From Leucaena leucocephala (Eukaryota; Streptophyta; Magnoliopsida; Fabales; Fabaceae), in assembly GCA_037074615.1 (NCBI GenBank), contig CM073552.1, positions 21,180,019-21,244,018 on the forward strand: a DNA stretch of 64,000 bases, given 5' to 3'. Positions 10,042-21,733 of the stretch are shown here, one piece after another. Position 1 is the first letter of the stretch. Each line of letters begins with the position of its first letter. Position numbers and translations under genes: made by a program. The notes beneath the pieces were generated by a model that was not told the origin of the DNA, ran no database searches, and saw nothing but the letters and a program-made list of their open reading frames with translations.

Positions 10042-11319
10042 TTACGAGAAACTTGGTATGAACCAAACCGAAGAAAGCACGCTATCTGAGATCAATCTTT
10101 CACATGTATAATGATCCGTCTTTTCGTCAGACTGACAATACCTCACAATCCTAATGCCCTTCCGTGGGATTATTCCTTCACGTTTTGGATCAAGACATGT
10201 GAAATAGATACAATTGTCTTTAATTAAATCTTGAGGGCCATGAAGATCACCAATGTTTGACACCACTAAACTCTTGTGTCTGCTAACAAATAACATACGA
10301 TTCCTCAAGCTATTAACCTCGATCCACTTATCTTCACTACTGCTGAACTTGTAAACCCAACTTCCTAACAACTCTGGTACATAGATCTCCTCTTCTTTCT
10401 TCTTTTTCCTTTTCGACTTTATCTTCTCTTTATTATTCTCCCAATAGATTGACTCGTAACGCATATAAATTTGTAATAAATCTCCAGATGAAGCATCATC
10501 ATCAATTGCTAAAACCCTAGAAAAGTGAGCAAGCGTGCATATTGGAGATACTCCGTCTAAAGGATGCTTAACTGTTAATAGTCTAAGTTTTAGAGGCTTA
10601 TTTTGCAGATCACAAACCGCTATAACATTTAGCGTTGTGTAGATCAAAGCGTATAGCTTCCCATTTAGAATCTCCACATCTGCGAAGAAGATCCTTTTAT
10701 CTTCATGATCAATCACGGTCCATGACTCATCAGAAACCCCGCTAATCGCGAGCTCAGAGGTCGAACGAAAGACACACACCACAACACAGTTTGGATCACT
10801 AGGTTTTGTCGATGCCATAAGTTTTTGGATCCTGAAACGTACACATTTTAACCTTGATGGCACCAAAACCCTAGCTTTTGTTAAGGGGTTGAAGAAGAAG
10901 ACTGTTCGAAAACCGGTCCAAGTTCGATCAGTCATGATCAACCAGCCTTGAATTGAGCCGTAGCAATCAAAATTGGAATATCCGGCAGTGAGATCAAAGG
11001 CACGTTTTGTGGAGAGGTTGAAGAATGAGAAGTAACTGGAGGCTTGTGTTTCAAGAAAAACAAGGGGTAGTTCAGGTAATAATGGTGGACAAGACTTGTT
11101 ATTAGCAATGGATCTAGGGACAAAGGATCGCCAAGTTGAGCACACAGCTAGGGTTCGAAGGTAATCGGTGAGGCATAAACGTTGTAGAATCAAACCAAAC
11201 ACATCGTCTCCAATTTCTTCTGACCATTTGCTGCTGCAATGGTAACTCGCCGCTTCTTTTTTCGTGTTGGCTTCTCGCTGCTTCATCCTTCTTCTTCTTC
11301 TTATTCTTCGAATTTTCAT
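10042..11319 (-). CDS. F-box / DUF295 (KIB-type) protein, copy 2
   Basis: An intact 425-residue paralogue of the copy at 2,102-3,379 with the same architecture: Arg-rich start, F-box (WSEEIGDDVFGLILQRL...), then a DUF295/KIB-type domain with WLIMTDR, FFFNPLTKA and NCIYFTCLD. Substitutions are spread along the protein (for example SVFVPS to RVLVPS, GVSGESW to GVSDESW), and the basic insert reads KSKRKKKKEEE. It probably acts as an SCF substrate adaptor; the target is unknown. The GTGAGT motif for a 5' UTR intron is conserved upstream (about 11,461-11,467). Confidence 0.85.
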   Translation of the reverse strand: MKIRRIRRRRRMKQREANTKKEAASYHCSSKWSEEIGDDVFGLILQRLCLTDYLRTLAVCSTWRSFVPRSIANNKSCPPLLPELPLVFLETQASSYFSFFNLSTKRAFDLTAGYSNFDCYGSIQGWLIMTDRTWTGFRTVFFFNPLTKARVLVPSRLKCVRFRIQKLMASTKPSDPNCVVVCVFRSTSELAISGVSDESWTVIDHEDKRIFFADVEILNGKLYALIYTTLNVIAVCDLQNKPLKLRLLTVKHPLDGVSPICTLAHFSRVLAIDDDASSGDLLQIYMRYESIYWENNKEKIKSKRKKKKEEEIYVPELLGSWVYKFSSSEDKWIEVNSLRNRMLFVSRHKSLVVSNIGDLHGPQDLIKDNCIYFTCLDPKREGIIPRKGIRIVRYCQSDEKTDHYTCERLISDSVLSSVWFIPSFS

Positions 11320-12630
11320 TGTGCTTCAAAAAGATTGCTCATATTAGAAACAATATAATATCTATAAAGATTCTACGGTGTATCATATATGAAAACAACA
11401 AAAAAGGCATTCATATAATTTCCCAGCAACAACAGCACCGGAAAACTTAAATAGAAATACCACTCACCTTAACAACTGTGATTCAGAGACGCTCGCAATG
11501 TGAGAGACAACTGCCAAAAGCCGTCTCCAGTTAGGAAACTCCCGCCAGAGCTGTGAAGAGAATTAGGTTTTTGTTGGGGGTGCTCTAGGTTCCATCAAAG
11601 AGTCAAAACCCTACTCTGAATCTAAAACTCGGCCTAAACCGTCGGCCTGACCTAATTAATGGATCAAACCCGGGAAATTTAAAATAAATGTCCCAAATTA
11701 ATTAATATATAATAAGTTAATAAATTAAAATTTTGAAGTTAAAAAGGAATTACCTAGTGACAAGGCGTCAAAGCAGTGTGATTGGAGAAACATTCTGCCT
11801 TCATGCCCTTTTGCCGCTCCGTTTGTTTTCTTCTTGTTTTCCTTTCCTGATTTTCTTTTCCCTCTTTCTTCTTCCTTTTCTCTCTTTTTGCCTTGGTTCG
11901 TCTCCTTTTATTATTCTCTCGATCCTATTCTTTGGATTTTCATGGAGCGATTTGCAAAATCATGATTTGAGTGATTTGATCTTTTTTAGAAAAAAGATAT
12001 GAAAATTTCTATGAATAATATAGAATCGTAAAATCTTCTCTTCTTTTATTATTGCTTTACTTAGTAAAAACTCTTTTTTCTACATAAATTACACAAACCT
12101 CTTCCCTATTTTAAAAACTTTAAAACCATATATAATTTTTTTAAAAAAAATTAAAATATATGTTACATAACTTCCTTTAGTTGACTGTTAAGTTTGACTC
12201 AAAAATCCTTGTTTTGACTAAAATACTTCTATTTAACATAATAATTGTTTGAACATTTATATTTGTAAAAAATACATTTTAAAAGTAAAAAAATAAAAAT
12301 CACACTGAATTTAACGTAGAAAACCCTCTAATATACCGAGGGAAAAAACCACGGGACCAATTCCCAAAAATTCCACTACATCAAAAGTCATTATATATAA
12401 AGTTAGGAGTGAACATTCAAACAGAAAGATAAATATGGCATCTAAACTCCTAAAATTACAATCAGATTGATGTGGGCTGTTTTGCATAGGAACGAATGAA
12501 TTAAAAACTCAACCTTATATGTATGGTGATTCCTCAACTTGAGTGATACAGTATTACTCCTTTCAATTCTTCTTTGCCAAATTTACGAAACAGGAGACGT
12601 ACAAATAAGGTTTATGTATGCAATGAAGAG
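11320..12630. other. F-box leader and AT-rich spacer (unit 2)
   Basis: Same content as 3,380-4,658: a minus-strand leader with GTGAGT donor, then AT-rich DNA with a pyrimidine-rich block near 11,800-11,920. Open frames over the pyrimidine block are composition-driven. No gene is called. Confidence 0.45.
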
Positions 12631-12974
12631 TTAGATTTGATGGCAATCGATCCGTATCTTTGGGATGTGAGCAATTTTTGGCCACTCTACCCCCGTTTCT
12701 CTCTTGCATCTCTCCTTTAAAAGTGGGGCTTGAAATTGGTGTAGTGTTTGTAAATTAGTGAGGTGACATATTCCTCCACGAAATGACTCTACATAAGCCT
12801 TATAAATCACAAAACCACTCCGGTAAAAGCCTGAGGTGAACACATGAAGTAAACCTGATTCTTTGGAGAGAATGTAGGCAACGAAGGTCATGGCATATGT
12901 TATAATCCTCGTCACCATACCATGAATCCATGTAGCTAATAGTGAATTCTTCAAGTGTAGCAGATACATTTTGA
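12631..12974 (-). pseudogene. CC-NBS-LRR gene 3' relic, unit 2
   Basis: The counterpart of 4,659-5,003. It ends in LKERCKRETG and EWPKIAHIPKIRID with stop at 12,631-12,633, preceded by GICHLTNLQTL, an LRR signature of this class. The frame is maintained over a longer stretch than in unit 1 because small indels differ, but upstream residues do not follow the LRR pattern, so the frame is shifted and the piece is non-functional. It is truncated at 12,974, where a perfect CACTAC terminus starts. Confidence 0.78.
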
Positions 12975-13360
12975 CACTACAAAAAACAGAGTAGATACAT
13001 TTTGACACTAGAAAAAAATAGAGTTTTGGCGACCACTTTCTGCGGCAACATTTTTTGTCGCCGTTGAAATTATTGAGTTTCTGGGGCGACTCACTTTCTG
13101 CGGCTGTACTAATTGTCATCATAGAAGGTCAATATTTTATGCGGCCACTCTGCTTGTTGCGTCAGAAGGTCAATAGTTTATGCGGTGACTTTTTTTGTCG
13201 TCGTAGAAGGCCAATATTTTCTGTGATGACTCTACTTGTCGTTGAAAAAAGTAATAGTTTATGAGGCAAAACTAAAGTCAATTGTGTCTGTGGCGACAAT
13301 TTTTTGTCGTCGTAGAAGGTAGGATTCAACGACGACAAATGTCACTGCTGAAAGTCTTCA
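12975..13360 (+). mobile_element. CACTA-like transposon end (fragment), unit 2
   Basis: CACTACAAAAAACAGAG begins at 12,975. About 31 bases of host-plus-terminus sequence (GTAGATACATTTTGACACTA) are then repeated, so a second terminus follows at 13,006. Degenerate GCGGCGAC / TTGTCGTCGTAGAAGG subterminal repeats run to about 13,345. There is no opposite end or transposase, so it is a fragment shared with unit 1 but missing from unit 3. Confidence 0.72.
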
Positions 13361-13704
13361 TGCAATTTTTTGTCCAATTAAAAAGATTCTTAAGCAACTA
13401 TCTAATATTAGATAGAATGAAATTATTGAATAATGTCAATTTTACATAATAAATAAAGGAATTTCACTTGTTGTAATTGTAATAAGAAGAGATTATATAG
13501 ATAATAATGTGGTGTGTGTGAAAGAAGGAGATAAAGTAGGGGTGTGTGTATAAGAGAGATATTGTGTGTTAGAGACAATGTGAGGGAGGAGATAGAGAGA
13601 GGGAGATATGAGTACCGAGATTGTAAGAGTGTAAGGAGAAAGAAGGGAAAGCAAAATACATATAAAAATAGTATGTGTGTGTGTGTTAGAGTACTGGGAA
13701 TGTA
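13361..13704. other. AT-rich spacer before the CATA tract
   Basis: AT-rich sequence with G/T/A-rich runs (GTGTGTG, AGAGAGAG). It corresponds to about 5,290-5,665 in unit 1. No gene. Confidence 0.5.
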
Positions 13705-13985
13705 ACATACATACATACATACATACATACATACATACATACATACATACATACATACATACATACATACATACATACATACATACATACATACATACAT
13801 ACATACATACATACATACATACATACATACATACATACATACATACATACATACATACATACATACATACATACATACATACATACATACATACATACAT
13901 ACATACATACATACATACATACATACATACATACATACATACATACATACATACATACATACATACATACATACATACATACATA
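13705..13985. repeat. (CATA)n microsatellite, ~70 uninterrupted copies
   Basis: Perfect ACAT/CATA repetition for 281 bases. The orthologous site in unit 1 (5,666-5,677) has only three copies, and the flanks on both sides match between units, so this is a local expansion. All six frames stay open because a 4-bp repeat without stops cycles through them; the Met-Tyr-Val-Cys and His-Thr-Tyr-Ile translations are artefacts. Confidence 0.98.
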
Positions 13986-14083
13986 AAAAACTCTTGGACC
14001 TAAGTTCAACTTAGACATATATAGGTGCAGCAACGTCATTAAATTACTCTATTTTTGTTCGATCTTTCTTATTGCAGGAAGAC

Positions 14084-16738
14084 ATGGACAATTTGAGGAT
14101 TAACTCGTATATGTGTAATCGTGTTGCCCTTGCTATCATCAGCTTCTTAGCCGCTGGTTAAATCTTTGAATCTTGCGTTTCTTTCTTTCTTGTTTTCATT
14201 TATTATTCCCGTTAACTTTTTCTATTTTGCAGTTGAAGCTGCAAATAAGGGAGCGAAGGATCAGATTGCAGCTCTTGCAAGAAGGTTCAAATCTGCTTTC
14301 AAAATTACTCAAGAGATGATTGCCGACCAGACGGTGCCTAATCTGTTGGATTTGCTGGATGATCAAGATCAACCGTCCACTTCAAGCTGTCCACCTCCTA
14401 CCACTCAAGAGAGGATTGCTGAACAGACGGTGCCTAATCTGTTGGATTTGCTGGATGATCAAGATCAACCGTCCCCTTCAAGCTGTCCACCTCCTACAAA
14501 ATCAAAAGGAAACAGAGAAGGAAAAGGTCTTGTTACTTTCTCTGTGCTATCATTGCTAGATTTTTGTATGCTTCTTCTGTTTAATCATCCATGTGAAATC
14601 TGGTTTGCTGTTGGGATTGTTTTTTCTTCTGTTGAAGAATCATGCTAATCTGTGGTTGAGTTATTCAATTTTGAAGTTTTACTTGTGTGTCTATACTGTT
14701 TTTTGGACTAGTTTGAATATAATTTGATTGCTGCACTTTCTTTCTATTTTTATTTTCTTTTTTGTATGAAAGAAGGGCAGAACTCCCAAAATCAAACGAA
14801 ATTACAAGTCAGGAGGGGAAATGAATCCAAAAACATCTCTGTCAGCAATAGCCCTCAAATGGTCTGGGCTTGAATCTAAAACAGCAGAAACCCCGATTCC
14901 ATCTTTAACCAAGTCATCAGCAAGACTATTTAGTTCCCTTGGTATATGTGTAATTTGTAATTCCCACGGATGCTCCAAAAGTTTCTGAATCTGCTTAAAC
15001 AAGAAACTGCATAATTTGTTGCATCAGCGAATTTCTGAATTGACCATTCTTGTCTTCACTGCTGTTTTCTTGATTCTGTTATGATCACAAATTTTATGGG
15101 CCTAATGGGAGACATGGGCCGAAAGTTATTAAAATGGGCTCAAGTAAATGAAATTCAACTAAGGCTTGGAGAATAGAATATAAGCAGAAGGGTAGGCAGT
15201 ATAGAATTACCGAAGAATTTATGCAGAACTCTCCCTCCGGTTTTTTCTCCTCTTCCTGTCAATGTTCTCTTTTCCCCTGAAATTACCTTCTACTGTTATT
15301 CTGTTATTGTTTCTGCTCTTTTCATATTTGTATAAGCTATATGAGACTGATTACATATCTCCCGTGTGAACATTAATGCAGTTTTACTGTTTTCTTAGCA
15401 CTCTGACTTGATCTTTGCTATTTTGCAAGTGTTTCTTTTGTGTTACCAGGGTGTTCATTACAGATTCCTATGCTGCTTCACTGTTGACCTAGTCATTTTA
15501 AGCTTTTGTTTGGACTTTATGTTTCGTTACTGTGAGTACAATGTCTTGAATCATCCTTGTTGTGACTTGAATCTGATTTGCTGCTGGGATTACCTGTCTA
15601 TTTGAGTGAAAATTTAGAAATTAATTAGGACTCAAGGTGATTAAAGGTGTGCTTCTGTTGAACCCTTTGCTACATCATGTGAACTAGTTAAGGCTACCTA
15701 TCTTTGTTCAAACCGGCTGTGCATTGGACTAATACTGTTCTGAATTTGGCAGGACGTGCAAAAGTGGCTGGTCTAGTTCGGGTATGAGACGGGAGTGGTT
15801 AAACAGAATCAAACATGAAGTGTCAATTAACGGTGGCCTCATACACAGCGACGACAAACTGACTGTTGATACCATTGTCTTCAGAATGTTCAATTATGCT
15901 CTACCGCTGGTCCGTATCAAGGACTGTTGTTAGATTGCTAATAGCAATACCTGATAACGTACAAGTTTTTTGGCATACACAGCTGTTGCAGAAAGGGCAT
16001 TTGACATTTAAGAAGATTGCTGAGGCCTTCCTAGATCTAGGTATTATACTTAATTTCAGTTTCTTCTAATTAAATCCATTGATCTCATTCATCTTCCCTC
16101 AAATCTGCAGGGAATGAGGCAATGGTGGGAAAACAATATGGCTTTGCTGTAGAATTTTATTCATTTGCCATTGCGCTTGCACGGGAAAATCCAGTTGGCT
16201 ACCTCAGTAGGTATGATCTGTTTTTATATACACAACACAGCTATATAATCTCGATTATTCCTATTGATTTTTCTTTTTTTATTTACAGAGGCAATGCACT
16301 TGTGGCGTTAGAGAGATATGATCAAGCCATTGCGAATTTCTCTCAAGCCATATCGCTAAATCCCAAGTATATCGAAGCATATTATAAGAGGGGTCTCGAC
16401 TACCTTAAACTTGAGAAATACTATGAAGCTTTATCTGATGGTTTCATACCAAGTATGTTTTAATTAGCTGGAAATTCATTGTTGATTGGCTTACTTTCAC
16501 TCGTGTGATTGACGTCTTCTCTTATTTTCTTTGTCAATTACTTAGCTACGGAACTTGATCCTATACACCAAGATGCCTGGAATCAAATCGTTGCACATGG
16601 CAAAGAGTTGCGCATTGCAGTTGACAAGCTTTACTCGAAGGTAATTAACAGTTTTAAAATACAATTATTACTCGACGATGCCTTTATAATGTTTTGTTGA
16701 TGATGCAGTGTGCTGCTAAGAATGATCAACAAACATGA
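14084..16738 (+). pseudogene. SGT-like TPR gene, copy 3 (frameshifted, 5' region deleted)
   Basis: The exon layout matches copy 2: 14084-14156, 14233-14526, 15753-15909, 15992-16040, 16111-16210, 16289-16452, 16546-16640, 16709-16738. One base is missing in exon 3 near 15,770, which puts a TGA at 15,785-15,787 before any TPR. The exon 3 donor is GTCCGT instead of GTACGT. The 591 bases that precede the start codon in copy 2 are gone, so exon 1 abuts the CATA microsatellite region. The TPR exons otherwise stay open with many substitutions, and the stop has moved 6 bases downstream (TGA 16,736-16,738). It could only make a short N-terminal product unless exon 3 is skipped; exon 3 (157 nt) is not a multiple of three. 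Confidence 0.82.
14760..15003 (-). mobile_element. LINE-type RNase H fragment in SGT intron 2 (unit 2/3)
   Basis: The minus strand is open for 66 residues with THIPRELNSLADDLVKDG, the C-terminal pattern of the RNase H-like domain in plant non-LTR retrotransposon ORFs, ending in FGFISPPDL. It is a fragment without reverse transcriptase, sits in an intron, and is antisense to the gene. It is the better-preserved twin of the 7,060-7,260 fragment. Confidence 0.65.
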
Positions 16739-17393
16739 GGACAAAGTGCAGGTTGATTTAGATTTTTCAGGCCAGAGTTTAGGGGGTTGGGAGGTTGTGT
16801 TTTGTCATGTTTTTCACGTATGGTATGAGGCTGTTTCAATTGTTGACAGAAAAAATTGTGAAACATTTTGGTTTGACAGAAAAAATTACAGATGGCCTTC
16901 ACCATTTTGTTACATTTGTTACATGTTATATTCTTGGGCTTTACAGTTGCTTACTTTAATAGAATAGCTGTCAAAATTTCTTTTATGCATACGTTTATTT
17001 AATTAGTAATAAAAGGATTATAACAACACAAAGCTAAATTCAACAAAAAGTAACAGTCATTAACCAACTAAACAGATACCAACAAACGTTTTAGTTGTAT
17101 GCATATGATTCGTATTCTCTTTAAAATTCAAAGGCCAGTGCTTTCTAATATAAGCGTAGTTATCAAGTCAATCATTATACGAATTTTGCCTATAAATACA
17201 CCAAAGAATGAAGGTTAAAAAAAATCCACCAAATGAATCATACCATACAGTGGTAGCCCTACAGGAATTTTTACAATTTTCCAAATTAAAGAGCTCAACT
17301 TTAAAATTCAATACGTTAGAAAAAGAAAGTAAATAAATAAATTGTCTCTTATTTCTTCTCTCCGACTAGCAGTAATGCTTCATCATGTCAAAG
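16739..17393. other. Convergent spacer of unit 3
   Basis: Former SGT 3' UTR, then spacer. Relative to units 1 and 2 about 370 bases are missing around 17,015, removing the A-rich retroposon-like block. No gene is seen. Confidence 0.5.
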
Positions 17394-18625
17394 TTACGAG
17401 AAACTTGGTATGAACCAAATGGATGAAAGCATGCTTTCCGAGAACAATCTTTCACATGTATAATGATCCGTCTTTTTATCAGGCTGACAATACCTCACAA
17501 TCCTAATGCCCTTCCGTGGGATTATTCCTTCATCTTTTGGATCAAGACATGTGAAATAGATACAATTGTCTTTAATTAAATCTTGAGGGCCATGAAGATC
17601 ACCAATGTTTGACACCACTAAACTCTTGTGTCTGCTAACAAATAACATACGATTCCTCTTCACTACTGCTCAACTTGTAAACCCAACTTCCTAATAACTC
17701 TGGTACATAGATCTCCTCTTCTTTCTTTTTTTTCCTTTTCGATTTGATCTTCTCTTTATTATTCTCCCACAAGATTGACTTGTAACACACATAAATAAGT
17801 AATAAATCTCCAGATGAAGCATCATCATCAATTGCTAAAAACCTAGAAAAGTGAGTAAGCTTGCGTACTGGTGGTACTCCGTCTAAAGGATGCTTAACTG
17901 CTAATAGTCTAAGTTTTAGAGGCTTATTTTGCAGATCACAAACCGCTATAACATTTAGCATTGTGAAGATCAAAGCGTATAGCTTCCCATTTACAATCTC
18001 CACATCTGCGAAGAAGATCCCTTTATCTTCATGATCAATCACGGTCCATGACTCATCAGAAACCCCACTAATCGCGAGCTCAGAGGTCGAACAAAAGACA
18101 CACACCACAACACAGTTTGGATCACTAGGTTTTGTCGATGCCATAAGTTTTTAGATCCTAAAACGTCCACATTTTAACCCCGATGGCACCAAAACACTAG
18201 CTTTTGTTAAGGGGTTGAAGAAGAAGACTGTTCGAAAACCGGTACAAGTTCGATCAGTCATGATCAACCAGCCTTGAATTGAGCCGTAGCAATCAAAATT
18301 GGAATATCCAGCAGTGAGATCAAAGGCACGTTTTGTGGAGAGGTTGAAGAATGATAAGTAATTGGAGGGTTGTGTTTCAAGAAAAACAAGGGGTAGTTCA
18401 GGTAATAATGGTGGACAAGACTTGTTATTAGCAGTGGATCTAGGGACAAAGGATCGCCAAGTTGAGCACACAGCTAGGGTTCTAAGGTAATCGGTGAGAC
18501 ATAAGCGTTGTAGAATCAAACCAAACACATCGTCTCCAATTTCTTCTGACCATTTGCTGCTGCAATAATAACTAGCCTCTTCTTTTTTCTTGCTGCTTCA
18601 TTCTTCTTATTCTTCGAATTTTCAT
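17394..18625 (-). pseudogene. F-box / DUF295 gene, copy 3 (three lesions)
   Basis: Homologous to the copies at 2,102 and 10,042. Lesions: (1) near 18,575-18,600 indels in the N-terminal coding region shift the frame, giving an in-frame stop before the F-box; (2) a TAA at 18,151-18,153 replaces the Gln codon upstream of LMASTKPSD; (3) 26 bases are missing at 17,657/17,658, which shifts the frame before NRMLFVSRHK. The sequence between lesions remains very similar to the intact copies, so inactivation is recent. The 5' leader region is still present to the right. Confidence 0.88.
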
Positions 18626-19107
18626 TATGCTTCAAAAAAATTGCTCATATTAGAAACAATATAATATCTACAAAGATTCTACGGTGTATCATATATGAAA
18701 ACAACAAAAAAGGCATTCATATAATTTCCCAGCAACAACAGCACCGGAAAACTTAAATAGAAATACCACTCACCTTAACAACTGTGATTCAGAGACGCTC
18801 GCAATGTGAGAGACAACTGTCAAAAGCCGTCACCGCTCTCCAGTTAGGAAACTTCCCCGAGAGCTGTGAAGAGAATTAGGTTTTTGTTGGGGGTGCTCTA
18901 CGTTGCATCAAAGAGTCAAAACCCTAGTATGAATCTAAAACTCTGCCTAAACCGTCGGGCCTGACCTAATTAATGGATCATACTCGGGAAATTTAAAATA
19001 AATGTCCCAAATTAATTAATATATAATAAGATAATAAATTAAAATTTTGAAGTTAAAAAGGAATTACCTAGTGACAAGGCGTTAAAGCAGTGTGATTGGA
19101 GAAACAT
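18626..19107. other. F-box leader region of unit 3
   Basis: Retained leader and GTGAGT donor context of the F-box pseudogene, then AT-rich DNA up to the insertion point at 19,107. No gene. Confidence 0.45.
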
Positions 19108-20594
19108 TGTTACGTGGAACATCCTAATTTTTATCCTTATATTTAAGTACAGTTAAAAAATTATTTATCAATAATTTAAAAATATTATCTAATTAAATTA
19201 TTATAATTTAGTATTTTTATTATTTTTAATAAAATAGGATATATAGATTATCTTACTATTATCTTATTTATAATTTTATGATTTGATTGTTATTATTAGT
19301 TAGTAATTTATTAGGATTTAGGTTCAGATTTAGATATAGATTTAAATTTTAAAAATATAGCTTAAATTTTAAATTACTATATCTGATAAGATTTTAATAA
19401 AGATAAAATATGAATTTAAATTTTGAATTATTATTATGACTCTCTTTTTAGTCATCTCTATCAGTCTCTTTCCTATTCCCAAAAGAAGTTAACTACTTTC
19501 TACTTGTTATGTGTGTTAATGTGCTGGTTGTAAGTGATTTAATATAAATATATATAAATCTATTGATATTGATATTATTGTATTGAGAAATTTTGTCTGA
19601 TAATTTTTATTAAAAATAGTCTTGTGGGACTTAAAGTTTAAGTTAGAAAGTTTGAGTTAAGATTAGAAATTTATTATATCTTGATATTGAAATTTGAAGA
19701 AAGTTATTATCTTGAGAAAACTCTTTGAGATATTTATTAAACTATTGAGATTTTGATTAATGTTATTATTTTAAGAATTATGTATTAGAGATTGGTAATG
19801 ATGAAATTGTATTTCTACCACATGGTATAGTCTTTATTTGAGCTTGATGACTGGCTTTTTATCCCATCAGTTTATCGAGGGATATGCCCTACCTGTTTAT
19901 CGAAGGGCTGCGACACCCTCACCTGTTTACCGAGGGGGAATGAACCCATAGTCCGATCAGGTGCTCTGTGTATTTTGGCCTATCGATACCACTTGGTCAG
20001 TTAGCTTTGAGTGGTCAATTATCATTAGCTCATGGGTTCGGTAGGCGAAAATAAGGGGATTCAGTTGGATTGATTGGAGAAACTTGGGTGGATTGTTCAT
20101 TTGATTTTATTATGATAATATATTATTTTTTATATATTGTATTTTGTGATTGGTCTAACTTGACACCTTATAAACAAATATTAGTACTCATGATAAGTAA
20201 AACTGCTAGTTACTGAGACTTTAGTTTCACCATATTTTATTAATATTTTTAGATTATATTCTCATCTTAGAATTCTAAAAAAAAAATTCAAATACTTGAT
20301 TAAAACTATATTAATTATATATCATTCTCATTTGAAGGTATGTATAGAATATTTATATATTGTCATAATAAATTTTATTTTACATATTCATATATCCTAT
20401 TATTTTATTTATATTCTAAAAAAGTATTTTTTATAACCAGAGTTTATTTAAATTTTAGTTTAACTATTTTCTACTATAATTAGCTCTTTTAAAATAAACT
20501 AAATTTATTTATAATATTATTTTTAAATTATATTTGATATAAAATATGTTTAAATAATTAATAATAGTTATATTTTATAAGAATTTTAATTTAC
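19108..20594. mobile_element. AT-rich LTR-like insertion in unit 3
   Basis: Aligning unit 3 with units 1 and 2 shows about 1.49 kb of extra sequence between GAGAAACAT and CCATGTCC, replacing a few bases. It starts TGTTACGTGGAACATCC, is strongly AT-rich, and has a GC-richer core at 19,850-20,060 with a thrice-repeated TTTATCGAGGG-like motif. The TG start and composition suggest a solo LTR or LTR fragment. No clear target-site duplication or CA end is seen, so the class is uncertain. It contains no gene. Confidence 0.5.
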
Positions 20595-21363
20595 GCCATG
20601 TCCTTTCGCTGCTCCGTTCGTTTTCTTCTTGTTTTCCTTTCCTGGTTTTCTTTTTCCCTCTTTTTTCTTCCTTTTCTCTCTTTTTGCCTTGGTTTGTCTC
20701 CTTTTATTATTCTCTCGATCCGATTCTTCGGATTTTCATGGAGCGATTTGCAAAATCATCATTTGAGTGATTTAATCTATGTTAGAAAAAAGATATGAAA
20801 ATTTCTATGAATAATATGGATTCGTAAAATCTTCTTTTTTATTATTGCTTTTCTTAGTAAAAATTCTTTTTTCTACATAAATTACACAAACCTATTCCCT
20901 ATTTTAAAAAACTATAAAAACATATATAATTTTTTTTTAAAAAAATAAAATATATGTTACATAACTTCCTTTAACTTCAGTTGACGGTTAATTTGACTCC
21001 CAAATTGTTTTGACTAAAATACCTCTATTTAACATAATAATTGTTTAAACATTTATATTTGTAAAAAAAATACTTTTTAAAATTTAAAAAAATACCCTGA
21101 ATTTAACGTAGAAAACCCTCTAATCCCGAGGGGGGAAAAGCAGGGGACCAATTCCGAAAAATTCCACTATATCAAAAGTCATTATAAAGTTAGGAGTGAA
21201 CATTCAACATTATAAAGTCATTATAACGAATGAATTAAAAACTCAACCTTATAGGTATGGTGATTCCTCAACTTGAGTGATACAGTATTACTCCTTTCAA
21301 TTCTTCTTTGCCAATGTACGAACCCGGAGATGTACAGATAAGGTTTATGTATGCAATGAAGAG
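20595..21363. other. Spacer of unit 3 between the insertion and the LRR relic
   Basis: Counterpart of 3,870-4,658, containing the pyrimidine-rich block (20,600-20,750) and AT-rich DNA. No gene. Confidence 0.45.
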
Positions 21364-21733
21364 TTAGATTTGATGGCAATCGATCCATATCTTTGGGATG
21401 TGAGCAATTTTTTGCCACTCTACCCCCGTTTCTCTCTTGCATCTCTCCTTTAAAAGTGGAGCTTGAAATTGGGGTAGTGTTTGTAAATTAGTGAGATGAC
21501 ATATTCCTCGAGGAAATGACTCTACATAAGCCTTATAAATCACAAAACCACTTCGGTGAAAACCCTGAGGTGAACACATGAAGTAAACCTGATTCTTTGG
21601 AGAGAATGTAGGAAACGAAGGTCATGGCATATGTTATAATCCTCGTCACCATACCATGAATCCATGTAGCCAATAGTCAATTTTTCGAGTGTAGCATATA
21701 CATTTTGCATATGAAAGACGTGGAAATGGAGGT

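Larger units (their letters stand above)
1..21710. repeat. Tandem array of ~7.8-7.9 kb gene-bearing units (2 full + 1 decayed)
   Basis: The sequence at position 1 recurs at 7,937 and again, more diverged, at 15,700, giving periods of 7,936 and 7,763 bp. Each unit contains, in order, the 3' exons of an SGT-like TPR gene (+), an F-box/DUF295 gene (-), the 3' end of a CC-NBS-LRR gene (-), and the first exons of the next SGT-like gene. Units 1 and 2 also share a CACTA-like fragment just right of the LRR piece; unit 3 lacks it and runs on into the rest of the CC-NBS-LRR relic. The window starts inside an SGT intron, so the array may extend to the left. Direct repetition over kilobases is seen by eye; an origin by unequal crossing-over is inferred. 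Confidence 0.95.

Noticed and set aside
13423..14039. Long open frames of repeating Met-Tyr-Val-Cys or His-Thr-Tyr-Ile
   Set aside because: Direct translation of the CATA microsatellite; all frames stay open because the repeat has no stop.
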